Source: Moringa oleifera
Taxonomy: Eukaryota > Streptophyta > Magnoliopsida > Brassicales > Moringaceae
Reading direction: 5' to 3'
DNA length: 64,000 nucleotides
Assembly (NCBI GenBank): GCA_021397835.1
Contig: JAJFZO010000034.1
Span: forward strand, 6,601,001-6,665,000
Shown piece after piece: positions 22,502 to 34,534 of this stretch. The stretch's first letter is position 1. Each line of letters opens with the position of its first letter. The translations under genes were made by a program, and so were the position numbers. The notes below the pieces were generated by a model. The model was not told the DNA's origin. It saw nothing but the letters and a program-made list of their open reading frames with translations, and searched no databases.

Positions 22502-25500
22502 GAATGGTCTGTCTGGAGGTCAAGCTGGCTAGAAATTGCGTTATTCTGAATATAGGAGCTCGAAACGGAACTCGTTCAAAGAGAATGCCACTAAAATGCA
22601 AGAGATTCCGGCGTTGATTTCACCAGGGTTTTGTGGGTTTTTCAGTTGCAGAGATGGGAATCTGAGAGTGACACAAAGAAACCCTAGGTGCTGGGACAGA
22701 GAGAGAAGACCGGGCAGGGACAGAGAGAAAGGGGTTTTGTTGGGATGTGAAGACGGAAAAGGTGGATGACACGTCAGCATCATCCATGGTGTAGTCATGC
22801 ATGCATGGTCCGTAACATATGCGCCTGCCTGGTCTGTGCGGCATGAAAATTGTTGGACATTTTGGTAATCCAGTATCTGCTCTGTAATGTTGTAACCGCT
22901 CTGCTTTCTGCCCTTTTGGCATGTTGTTGCCCTTCGTAATTGAATAAACAAATGATGACTTTCATCTCTCTTGTTTCTCTTTTACCAAAATTCGTTCGCA
23001 ACAATTAATTAATTTAAATGCATTTCCGATTAGGATGAATAATAAGAATACTTAGATGCAAGTTTAAGAGCAAAAAATTATGATTTAACTTGTATTTTCT
23101 AAGAACCCCCCACTTTGATAAAACAGGAAAAACATCCCACCTTGAATCTACCCAATCACAAGTTTCATCAATAATCTAAGTATTTAAAAAAGGACATTTA
23201 TTTAATATAATATTTTCAAAAAATAATTTTTAAAATATCTAAAACTAATTATTTATGCTCGCATTCTTATAGATCTCATGTGTCAGGCCTTTTTTTCTCA
23301 TTTTTAAGGATGTATTTATAAAATTTCATAAATTAATCAAAACAAGAAAATATTACAAAAAAACACAATTGTGAACCAGCCAAGAAAGAATAAATTTAAA
23401 AACCCAAATTAACAGAAAAATACAAATCTTAAAAAATCAAATTTTTAGAGAAATAAAAAAGATTGAAATGAAATAAAAAATTTCAAGAACAAAATGGGGT
23501 AATCCCAATAATTTTTTGAAGAAAAAATAATAGTATTTTGTTGGTAGGACAAGTTATTAAAATGACAATTCCTCAAGTTCCTGGTTGGAGGTACACTAGT
23601 TTTGTAGTTCAATAATGGGTGATTTTTTAAATCCTCACAAATGAATCAACAAATAATAAATAAAATTTTGTTCTATGGTGCCAAGGACGTCAATCTCCTG
23701 ACGATAAGGCAGAAATCCTGACACGGGAGACAGTGCTAACAGGGACCGGTTGGTGGACCGAAAATACAAAAGGAATAAATTAGTAAGAAAGTCAAAAGGT
23801 AATATTTAATTATCATTTTTCACCATGTCCACACCTTATTGCTCCTTCGGGGAAATGGCTAATGCCACACCAAGTTACACTCACAATCAAAAGAATTATA
23901 AACCAAAATCTAAAGGTCACTCACTTCATGCAAAGATGTTAAGTTTGAATTTTCTCAACAAAATAGGTGGAAGAGGAATTTCTCCCAATAACTCAAGGGG
24001 AAGCTTGTTAAATGATTTTGATGTCTTTTTTAATAAATAAATAAGTAAATTATTTAATCATAAATTTTGATAACTTCAAGAATTTAATATTAATAATTAC
24101 TTATTATATTTCTATTTTTAATTAAAAATAAGGAGAAAAGAATCCTAAAACCCTAAAAATCCAAAACTTTTTAGAACTTATAACTATTGTTATTCATGAG
24201 ATTTAACTCATGCATTTTTCTTCAAGGAGATTTACATTTAATATTCATCCAACTATTTTTATCTATTACATTACTCTTAAAGATATCAGATGTTGTTTGT
24301 AATTTTTTGTTTCATTTTTTCAAATAAATTTTTTTAAAAAAATGTTGCCACAACACATGAACTTTATATAAGTATAGTTCTAACAAAAAACAATCACAAG
24401 AATTTTAATAAGTTGAAAATTAATCCAAATCCTTTACCTCATAAACTTATTTCAAGAATGAGAATGCTTCATTGAGTTTGGTACATTAAGCATTCCTCTA
24501 ACTTTACTCGTTTCAAAACAACTAAGTAATTATTTTTTGAATACACGTGTAATTATATCTCCTAAGATTTTTTTTTTTTTTTCAGTGGGAGTTTAGTGTC
24601 TCCTTGAGTTTTTCTGAAGTGTGGCTTAATCTTGATTCTTTCTTTAAGATTTATCTCTTTAGTCTATTGGACAGTAAGAACCAGGTTTAAAACAATGATC
24701 AGTTTGTACAAGATGGATGTCAAACTAGATACTCACAAAACTAGCCAAACTATTTACTAAAGGGACCAATGGGTTTGGATTGATGTATTACCTTTAATTT
24801 TTTGTAACCTTGATACTTGACAAAGTTTAATATACTATCCTTTATGATAAAAAAAAATTAAGTAATTATTTCTTTGCTATTTTATGACTAATATGAAACA
24901 AAAGTAGTCAAAAAATCACTTGATGACTACATGAAGCAACAATAAAGAAAATTTTTATGTGAATACATTAAAAGTTTTAACAAAGAAGCATTGCAAGTGT
25001 AAGATTTGCAATAACATGATCATGACCTCAATAATAAACGACCTAAGGGCTTCTCCATTTTTATATCAACAGCCAAGAAGAAAAAGAGAGATTTGACTGA
25101 GTTGTTGATTAGAAATAAAGAAACAAAAAAGGGAAAAAAGATGAAAAAAGATAGAGTAAAGAATAAAAATTGGATCCTCCTCCCTAATAGAACAACTGAA
25201 AAATGTAAAGGTAAGAAACACAACAAGTTCTAAATAAATAACAGGTAAATGCCCAATAAGGGATAAGTCTTAAATAATTAGACACTAAAGTACTACTTAC
25301 GATTAAAGTCCAATTACTAATGAGTTAATTAAGTGCCACGACCCATAAAAATTGAAAGACTAAATAGGAAAAACAACTTGCCAAAAATTAAACATAAAAA
25401 TTAATGGTAAAACCCAAACACCTTGTTCAAAGAAACTTATAAGAACTCTTTAAAGTCAAAAGAATTATTAGTTAGCTCAAATTAAGAATTTCATTATAAG

Positions 25501-26739
25501 CATTAGGAGTTGATAAATTAGGTCATAAAAGCACCCTGAAAAAGCCATAAAGGCACCATAAAGTTGGGAAAAAATAAGTATAAAAGGAAAAAATAATCAA
25601 AAAAGAAAAAAAAAACATATCCAAAAACAAATATATTAGAGTAATTATCCAAAAAAAAACCTATTTTCTTCACTTTGTAAACATTTGATTGTTAACTTGA
25701 GCATTATAAAAATCTCCAAAAGAGTCGTCATAAGCTTCTTTGTTTTTTTTTTTTTTTCACAAGAGTTTTGCTCTCGCATTTTCTTAGAAGAGGTCCACAT
25801 TTAACTTTCCTCAAATAGTTTCTTAATTAAACTACTCTTGAAGAAATTGGATTAAAAAAATAGGTGTAAGCTTCTACACGTCTCATAAGCATTGATGCCA
25901 ACCTTTACATGGTGCCTTAATATGGCCCATTAGGAGTTGCCTAAAAAAGCCATTAGAGTCATTGTCTTCTTCACAAAGTCTAATTCCTTTTTAATTGTAA
26001 AAGCATTTTCAATAAAATAGTCATGATGGTTCCAAAATCATGGAGCAAATGACAATCCCTTTTAACGATTCTAGAAGCTTCCTAACTATGAAGGATAATC
26101 ATACACCTATTAACACACCTTGGGTACGCTTGAGAAATCCATGCTCAGTTTATATTCTTAATATTTTATTGTCAAATTATTTTCATTTAAACATTAGAGT
26201 GATCTTAAGGGATATTCGACAGTTATTTCCTTTCTCTTTGTAGATTCAACTTTAAAATTCAACCAATTTCAACCTAATCTTTGTTTAAACTCTATTTTCT
26301 CTCATATTTTTTGTTGCATCATAAGTGGTTCAAAAGTTGTTTCTTTTGGATTAGATTTGTGCATTATAGTTTTCATGGTCATGACTTACTGATGTAGAAT
26401 CTTGACTTATTGTTGCTATGTTCATTTGTGTGTTTGTACCTTATTGTGTATGCATCTCTTATTTTCATGCATTAATTTTTATTTTTATAGGGTTCATACT
26501 TTATAGATTTTATGTTTGTGCCTTATTAAGCACTCTTTCATGCATTGTTATTTTATGATCATGCCTCATTAAGCCACTTTTCTATCTTTTTGTCATATTG
26601 TTTTTATGTTCAGGCTTTGTTGTTTAACATTAGTTTTTTATTAAATCAATTTTATCTCTTGTAGTCTTATTTTTGTGCTTTATTAAACTATTTTTATGCC
26701 TTATTAAACTCTTATTTTTCTCAATAATTTTTTTTTATA
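22502..26739. other. Gene-poor AT-rich intergenic region
   Basis: The first 250 bp are the 5' UTR and promoter side of the EBS-like gene; a 136-aa open frame antisense to it has no recognisable product. The rest is AT-rich without genes. A GC-rich 84-bp island lies at 23677-23760. Around 26400-26710 the word tgccttattaaac and its variants recur loosely. No RNA genes are seen. Confidence 0.5.
23677..23760. other. Isolated GC-rich 84-bp island
   Basis: The segment starts gtgccaaggacgtcaatctc and ends ggaccggttggtggaccg. It is about half G+C within flanks near 25-30 percent. No long open frame spans it. It resembles a fragment of an LTR or a captured sequence, but I cannot name it. Confidence 0.35.
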
Positions 26740-26880
26740 TTTTCAAAATTAACAAGGTTAAGTTTAATCCCAATTAGAAATCCTCTCTAATAAAGGTACA
26801 AGTTAATCAAACTTTTAAGAAGAATAATATAACTTTAATATTATAGTTATCTGATTAGTAAATTATTTCCTCGTTTTAGG

Positions 26881-26881
<1 letters not shown>

Positions 26882-26916
<35 letters not shown>
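26882..26916. repeat. (AT)n microsatellite
   Basis: About 17 uninterrupted AT dinucleotides inside the first, shortened unit of the 990-bp array. Confidence 0.95.
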
Positions 26917-26920
<4 letters not shown>

Positions 26921-28046
26921 CAGTTAATAATAAATGATAAAAATTGACCTAGAGATAAGTATCATTGAAAAGATAGTAAATGATTTCATCGGTATCATCC
27001 TTATAAAGCCATACAAGTATAGATATTATTAAACACAAGTAACAAAAATAATAGAACATGATCCTCTCTCTTAGTCACTGGCACACACAACCCACAAGAG
27101 ACTAGAACATGCATAAACTTATTTTGAACTTTTTAAACCACTGCCACTCTTTTGATTTTAAAGAATAAAAGTTAATTGTCTGATCATAGTCCAAACAAGC
27201 TTTTACTGCATAAAAGAGTTTAAGGATAAGAATTAGAGTAAAAAAACTGTTTAAAAAGTTTTCAAATTTATCTAGTTTCATACGATTTTCAAAATCAACA
27301 TGTTTAAGTTTGATCTCAATTATAAATCCTCTACGATAAAGTTATAAGTCAGTTTAAATTTTAAGAAAAATAGTATAACTTTACTACTGTAGATGTTTGA
27401 CCAATTAAAACTTTATAATTGTAGGCAAGAAACACATATCTGCTAATAAATAAACAAAAGGTACAAATTGACTTAGATATTAGCATCATTATAAAGATCT
27501 TAAATGATATATCCAACTATTTTTGCATAGGCATCATGGTGTTAAGTTTCAATAATCTCATTAGTATCATCTCTACAAAACCACATAAATGCATATATCA
27601 TGAAATATAAGTAGTAAAGATAAGAAAACGTGACGCATTCTACCTTATTCACTTGCACACACACCCACTAGATGCTAAAACATGCACAAACTCACATAGT
27701 ACCGTTTGGTTTTGAAAAATAAAAGTTAATTTATTATTCATGGATCAAACAAGCTTCTATTACAAAAAAGAGTTTAAGGATAAGAATTAGAATATAAAAC
27801 AGATGAGACAAGTCTAAAATTTATCTAATTTCACACAAACTCTAAAATTTATCTTATAGTATCTTGAGCTTTTTAGAATCACTGAGCTTTGTAATATAAT
27901 TCCCTATTGATCATCTAAAATGCTTTCATAATCATACAAATAAAATAATCATCTTCTTCTCGAGTTTAAAAATAAAATATTTAGTAAAAGCAAAAATACT
28001 ATTTTAGATCTTCTCAAAACTAGCTCCTTAGTTACAAACTATACAA

Positions 28047-28235
28047 TAGAGGTGACCGCGGTTCGGTTCAAACCGTTGAACCGAACCGTAACCGTTGTAT
28101 TTTAAACCGAACCGAAACCGGTTATACCGGTTTCGATTTTGAACCGTAACCGAAACCATTTTAAAAATGGTTCGGTTATGGTTCATGTAAATTTTGAACC
28201 AGAATCTAAACCGACGATTCAAAACCAATGGTTCC
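28047..28235. repeat. Left subterminal repeats of the hAT element
   Basis: Many direct and inverted copies of ggttcgg / ccgaacc and variants such as accgaaaccgg lie within 190 bp of the left end. In characterised hAT elements such subterminal motifs bind the transposase; that role here is inferred. Confidence 0.75.
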
Positions 28236-28365
28236 GGTTTGGTTTTTAATTAAATTAATTTTTAAAATATTAAAAATTTTTAATTTTAAAAATTATTAAA
28301 AATTAATTTTAAAAATTTTAAAAATAATTTTAATTTTAAAATATCTATTTCAATAAAAAAGATAT

Positions 28366-29010
28366 GCCAATTGTAGAAAGGGTTACTGCCCTGTAGCTCC
28401 ACTGTGTTGCCCCCATGGGACTGTTTTAACATTAATCTCTGAAAGGAGCTTTTTTTGGGCTTCACAGTGGTCATACCAATAAACATGACCATCAAAGAGT
28501 TTGTTTATATACTAATAAAGAAAGATAAAATCCTACGCCAGCCCTAATGGGGTAATTTCATTTTCAACTCTATCAAAAGTAATCCATCCAAATATAAGTA
28601 TTTTTGAAACATGAGTTGTCTGTACATAGCCACATAATATTAAAGTCTCTGAGTTACAAGTCTAACCAACCCATCTAATCAGGAATGTAATAAGAAATTA
28701 TCAATGTCGCTTTGACATGCTTCTGAAGAGTGAAGATGACCATATATTTGCAGTAAGCACCCAACAGCATCGGCTTTCACAAATCATCATCTTTCAATCC
28801 TATGCTCCACTTCCCTCTTGCTTTTCAAATAATCAAAAGAAAAGTTGTCAACATCAATGAATAGAGACATAAGTTCATGAGAATGTACTACTCCATGATA
28901 GAGTTAAGCCTGCAAAGGGCAAAGCAGAGTTCCACCTCCAGTCCATACCTAATTATCATAAAAGCGGGAACCACGCCACCTACAGGGCAGTAACCTTTTT
29001 TACAATTGGC
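28366..29010. mobile_element. Nested element with 31-bp terminal inverted repeats
   Basis: Both ends carry inverted repeats starting GCCAATTGTA and ending GGTTACTGCCCTGTAG, 29 of 31 bases identical. The 645-bp body has no transposase and is less AT-rich than its surroundings, so it may include captured sequence. No target duplication is certain (aaaagatat on the left, aaggagcat on the right), so its family is open. It lies between the left end and the coding part of the hAT element. Confidence 0.65.
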
Positions 29011-29094
29011 AAGGAGCATCGGAATTGGGTTGCAACGGTAAGAGTAAGGTGACCATTCTCTTACACAAATTTTTTTTTTTTTTTACATAATTAC

Positions 29095-29337
29095 ACTAGT
29101 GTAAGAGATTCTTTCTCTTACACTAGTAAGATTGAGATGACAATTCAATCATCTCAATCTTATTTATCAAAGAGAAAGAGAGTAGTGTAAGAAAAAGAAT
29201 CTCTTTTTCTTACACTACTCTACTATTAGTCTACTAGTGTAAGAGAAAGAGATTCTTTTTTCTCTTACACTATTCTACTATTAGTATAAGAGAAGAAAAT
29301 ATTAGTGTAAGAGAAAGAATCTCTTTCTCTTACACTA
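29095..29337. repeat. Cluster of near-perfect palindromes upstream of the hAT transposase
   Basis: Four copies of a palindrome related to AGTGTAAGAGAAAG-AATC-TCTTTCTCTTACACT occur at about 29095-29127, 29181-29219, 29234-29272 and 29302-29337. A fifth, unrelated palindrome (AAGATTGAGATGA and its inverse) lies at 29128-29161. Spacers contain actctactattag. Arms of about 13-16 bp pair with few mismatches. Confidence 0.9.
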
Positions 29338-29798
29338 CTCTACTATTAGGTTAGACTTATTAAGAAAAAAAGAATCTTTTTCACTCATTAAAAATTGAAA
29401 AAACAAAATTTGAATTTGAATTTAAATTTGAATTTGAATTTGAATTTATTTTTGAATTATTTTTTTATTAATTTTCATCTATAAATACTCAACTTTCTTC
29501 TCTTTTTTTTCACACAATTCTCACTTACAATTCTTATTCAATTCTCTCATTCAATTATTTAATTATTTCGTTTATTTCCATTCTTACTTACATTTTACTT
29601 ATAAAAATTCTTTTAATTTTTTTAATTCATTTAATTATTTGTCTTTAATTATTTTAATTCTCTATTGTTAATTCATTCATTTATCTTGTTCACTTTCTCA
29701 ATTATTATATATATTTTTAATTTTTATACTTAAATTCTTTTTTATCATTATTATTTTTTATAATCAATTATTTTATTTTTCATCAATCATTTTTTTCA

Positions 29799-31908
29799 AT
29801 GGCAAGTGGTAGTTCTTCAAAAAAATCTATCTCTTCTAAAAATAAAGGTGTTATACTCAATAAAAATATGCATCTTGATACTGATGCTTATCATGAATTT
29901 CTTCAACATCAATCTTCTGTTGAAGAAACAAATCCCAATTCTCCTTTTAGAATTTATGAACCAAATTTTGAAAGTCAATCTGTTTCAATTCCCCCTCATC
30001 TTGATATTCAAATTCCTGATGAAAATATTAAAAAAATTCAAGAAAAACAAAAAAAAATCTGATTTGTTCGAGATTCATATGAAAAAGGTTGATAAATCGG
30101 ATGGAACAAAGGTAGTTGTTTGTAATTATTGTTCAAAAGAATTTAAATTGTCAAAATCTGGAGGATATGGCACATATCGAAGGCATATTGATAGCAAACA
30201 TCCTACAGAAGCTGGAAAATCAAAATCATATGGTCAGCAACAAATAGCAAGGTATGATACTTCTAATATTCAATTATTTAATTATACAGATATAAATAAT
30301 AGAGAGGAATTAGCACGAATGGTTGCTGTTGAGCACTTATCTTTTAGTTTTGGTGAAAAAGCTGGTTTTATTAATTATTGTCAAAAAGCATTAAATCATG
30401 CTGCATGTCGTGTTCCTAGATCTACTCTTACACGTACGCTTTTTGATCTTTATAAAAAAGAAAAAAAAGATTTAGTCAAATATTTTAAAAATTATCAAGG
30501 TCGTGTTTCTGTATGTGCCGATATATGGAGTGATCATTGGCAAACACATTCTTACATGGGTTTAACTTGTCATTACATGGATAATGATTGGACAATACAA
30601 AAACGAATTCTTGCATTTAGAATTTTTGATGAGGCTCATACTACTGATAATATATATTTAATGCTTAAAAGTATTTTTGAAGAGTATAAAATTGATAATA
30701 AAATTTTTGCAATTGGTTTTGATAATGCTTCTAATAATACTGCAGCTATTCCTCAATTAATAACTTTATGTAATCCTTACTTTGGTGGTCGATTTTTTCA
30801 TCAAAGATGTGCTTGTCATGTTTTAAATTTATGTGTTCAAAGTGGGTTAAAATTACTTAATTATGCTATTATACTTATTAAAGAAGCATTGCATTATTTA
30901 TGGAAACATCCAAAAGCAATGAAAGCATGGGCTAAATTTTGTGTTAGTCGTGCTATGCATCCCATAAAATTTTCGCATGATATTCCTACTCGTTGGAATT
31001 CTACATATAAATTACTTTGTGAAAGTGATGCATAAAAAGAATTACTATGTGATTTTATGCGATATAATGTTAGTACTATTATTCTTCATCCTCAACAATG
31101 AAATATGTGTACAAAAATTTGTCAACTATTAAAAGTTTTTAATGATGCTACTAATTCTTTGTCGGGTATATATTATCCTACTACCAATTTATTTATTATT
31201 GAGGCTATTAATATTGTTGCTCAATTCGAGAAATGTGAAAAAGATGAAGAATTACTTAATTGTATTCAAGTTATGAAAGATAAATGGTTAGAGTATTATT
31301 TTAATATTCCAATTATATATTTGCTTGGGTTAGTATTTGATCCACGTTGCAAATTAGTTCATTTGAGTGAATATTTAACCTGTTATTATAATTGTTTACA
31401 AATAGATGTAGATATTATGGTTATGATTGCAAATATTAAAATTTTATTTTATTCAATATATAATGAATATCATAGACTTTGTGGTCAATCTGATAATATT
31501 AGTGTTACATAAATTGATAATTCATCTCAAGTTTCATCATCAAAAGTTGGTAAAGAATATCAATTATTATTTCAAAAAACAAAAAAATTACGAGGTTCGT
31601 CTTCATCAAGCTCAAATTCTGAGCTTGAGAATTATTTAACAACTTCTTTTGAGTTTGTTGATGAAGATAATGATTTCAATATTCTACAATGGTGGAAAGA
31701 ACATGAAAGATATTTTCCAATTTTGGCTATTATAGCCAAGCAAATTCTTGCAACACCGGTTTCTACAGTTGCAGTGGAACAAGAGTTTAGTACTGGTGGA
31801 AATGTATTGGATCAAAAGCGCTCATGTTTGAGTCTGGATTCAATTCAAGCCCAAGTTTGTCTTGATGATTGGACAAAAGCACAATTTCGACAACAAGAAA
31901 TAGATTAA
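29799..31908 (+). pseudogene. hAT transposase, broken by one frameshift and three stops
   Basis: A single-exon hAT transposase gene. ATG at 29799 opens a frame of 87 codons that ends at 30060. Coding continues in the other frame after an A-run at about 30045-30058, so the frame is lost by indel there. After the shift come a BED-type zinc finger (VVCNYCSKEF with RRHIDSKH, about 30115-30210), the RNase H-like core (CADIWSDHWQTHSYMGLTCH near 30512, then GFDNASNN, RCACHVLNL and TRWNSTYKLL), and the hAT dimerisation domain (LATPVSTVAVEQEFSTGG near 31750). In-frame stops interrupt it at 31033, 31099 and 31510. About 700 residues would be encoded. The catalytic and dimerisation motifs remain readable, so loss of function is not ancient. 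Confidence 0.9.
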
Positions 31909-32214
31909 GAATTAAATTATGATTTGTTGGAAAATGAACATACTACCGAAGGCACCGGCAGTGATTAGTGAACATCCCAATTTTTAAAAGGTAAGAGAAC
32001 TACGTGGACTTTGATTCCTCTAACATAAGGGGATACGTAGGCAACTTAATTCTAGTAAAAATTAACTGCAAGTCCAATTTAAATTATTTATTTTTTAATT
32101 AACTATTTAATTTAACTTTATTTAATTAAATATTTTTATTTTATAAAAATATATTTTCATGAGATTAAGTATCTTTATTAAATTAGCTACTTAATTTAGT
32201 TCAAATATGTATAA

Positions 32215-32552
32215 ACCGAAATTTGAACCTATTTTGAACCTACTTTGAATTAAACTTGAACCGAACCGAAACCGAAATCTATTTTGAACCATCTTTGAAC
32301 TAAACCTGAACCGAACCGAAATTAAACCGAACTTGAACCGAACCTGAACCTGAACCGTCTATGAACCGAAACTGAACTTAAACCTAAACCGCTTATGAAC
32401 CGAAACCTGAACCGAAACCTGAACCGCTTTTGAACCGAACCTTAACCGGAACTGCAGCCTAACGGTTCAGGTTTCGGTTCATCCTAACCTCGAACCTTAA
32501 ACCGACGGTTCGGAACCGAAACCGAATCGAACCCGAACCGCGGTCAGGTCTA
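32215..32552. repeat. Right subterminal repeats of the hAT element
   Basis: More than fifteen copies of gaaccg / cctgaaccg / gaaccgaaac in one orientation fill the last 340 bp, ending in the terminal repeat CCGAACCGCGGTCAGGTCTA. The array is denser and longer than that at the left end, a common asymmetry in hAT elements. Confidence 0.8.
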
Positions 32553-33551
32553 CTATACAAAGGATTCATAAGAATTTATGTAAAACAATATCAAGGCCTA
32601 CAAAGTTTTAGTTTCAATGTTAGTAGCAATTTCATTAGTAGAAACATGATGATTCGTCATCTCAAAGCATTCCTTTAAGTCAAAGTCATCTATAAAAAAG
32701 AAATTTTAAGAGAAGGCTCTAAGAATAAATATATGAAAACATGCATAAGAAACTATAAATCCTAATTGTTAAAAATAATCAAAAGAGGATTTTATTTTTA
32801 AAATCAACACAATTGAGTTTAATCCTAATTGTAACTCTTCTATGATAAAGATACAAGCAGTTAACCTCTTAAAAAGAATAAAATAACTTTACTATTATAA
32901 ATATATGAAAAAAAAGTTTACCGATATAGGTAAGAAATATATATCTATTAACAAATAAATAAAAACTAGAAATTGACCTAGACATAAGCATCATTGTAAA
33001 GATAATAAATGATATAACCATCTATTTTTGCACAAGCACAATGCTGCCACGTTTGAATTATCTCATTGGTATCATCCCTATTAAGCCATAAAAATGCATA
33101 TATCATCAAATGCAAGTAGTAAAAATTATAAAACGTGACCCTTCCTCTCTTTATCTCACTCAAGACACCCCATAAGAAGCTAAAACATGTGTAAACTCAT
33201 TTTTAACTTTTTGAATCCGCTCCCTCGCTTTTGGTTTTGAAAAATGAAAGTCAATTTTTAGTTCATGATTCAAACAAGCTTCTATCATATAGAAGAGTTT
33301 TAGGATAAGAATTAGAGTATAAAATTATTAAAATGATTTATCTTATTGCATTTTGAGCTCTATAAAACTATTTAACCATGAAATACGATTTACCCATTGA
33401 TCATTCAAAGTGTTTTTATAATTTTACTGAAAAAGTGGACATCTCCATCTTTAGCTTGTAAAAAGAATGCTAAGTAATAATTACTAAATATTTAAGATTT
33501 TCTCACACAAGCTTGTCATTTATAATTATATAAAAGATTTCAAAAAATTTA

Positions 33552-34534
33552 GGTCGATTACATCAGAAGAACCTATATTTTAGGTGCAGTATCAAATTAA
33601 GACCTATATAAAAAATTGTATCAAATTAAGACTCACATAACGTGCAATTTGCAATGCAAGACCTCCGTTAATAAAATCCGTTAGAATTAATTAACTGCAT
33701 GGCTTGCTCACATAACACATGTACGCTTGTTAAGTGTGCAATTACATTAAAGACCCTTTCATCACTATAAAATGAAACAGAATTGCTCATAAATGAATTT
33801 GTGAAATTTTTCTCTTGATCTATCAAATTTAAGCATCTATTATTGCTAAAATCCGAGATTAAAGTATGTATCCTTTAACTCCTTTACTTTGTTCTTCCTT
33901 TGCGCATCCATTAAGTGAAATGACTACAAATTCATATCAATAAAACAGTGAAAAAAGAAATTTTTTATTTTTTAGGGTTTTAAAATTGGAAAATTTTAGC
34001 TTTCGAAATTTACCATTTGAACCTAATGCATATGATATTCATCAATTAAGTGACAAGGTTTTCGAAATCTACCATAACATATGAAAAATAACAAAAATTA
34101 CTTAAATAAAATTAATATCTAAAAATCTAAGATTACTTTGGCACTTGTCTTTAATCTCGATCTGTGAATTTATTGAGGGTGACAGAAACTTATGGATGCG
34201 GAAAACACCTTGAAGCTTGGTGTGAATCTTTAATTGTTTGAAAAGGAAATACAAAGAAAATCGAAAAGAAATTATCAGGGCGATGGTGGGCGTGAGCGAA
34301 TCTATGGAGTGTGAGTGATCAAGGGCAATAAGTGGTTTTCAAAAATAAGGTACATGTGGCTATATTTAAACACTAATTGAGCAAATTATGGAATTAATTC
34401 TAATGGGTTTTATTGACAAAAGTCCCGCATTGCAAACTACACGTTATGTAAATCCTAATTTGATGTAATTTTTTTATGTAGATCTGAATTTGATACTGCA
34501 GCTAAAATGTAGGTTCCTTTGGTGTAATTAATCC
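33552..34534. mobile_element. Non-autonomous Mutator-like element (MULE) with long inverted repeats
   Basis: The element is 983 bp long. Inverted repeats of about 105-110 bp at the two ends pair as AGAACCTATATTTTAGGTGC against GGAACCTACATTTTAGCTGC, continuing through GCAGTATCAAATT and ACATAACGTG to TTTGCAATGC. It is flanked by AAAAATTTA (33543-33551) and AAAAGTTTA (34535-34543), a 9-bp target duplication with one mismatch, as expected for Mutator-like elements. No transposase frame is present. It is inserted in the 990-bp tandem array. Confidence 0.85.

Larger units (their letters stand above)
28047..32552 (+). mobile_element. hAT-superfamily DNA transposon with perfect 8-bp target duplication
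   Basis: The element is 4506 bp long and bounded on both sides by CTATACAA (28039-28046 and 32553-32560), the 8-bp duplication typical of hAT insertion. Its ends are TAGAGGTGACCGCGGTTCGG and the inverse of TAGACCTGACCGCGGTTCGG, 18 of 20 identical. Subterminal arrays of the motif AACCGAACCG/CGGTTCGGTT fill the first 190 bp and the last 340 bp. The interior carries a broken hAT transposase frame (29799-31908), a nested inverted-repeat element (28366-29010) and a palindrome cluster (29095-29337). It sits in the 990-bp tandem array. The perfect target duplication suggests a fairly recent insertion. Confidence 0.93.

Noticed and set aside
22541..22951. 136-codon minus-strand frame just upstream of the EBS-like gene
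   Set aside because: Lies in its promoter and 5' UTR, no recognisable domain, overlaps other equally long frames.
29095..29337. CRISPR-like array of palindromic repeats
   Set aside because: Repeats are few, spacers are similar to each other and irregular, and the context is a plant transposon.
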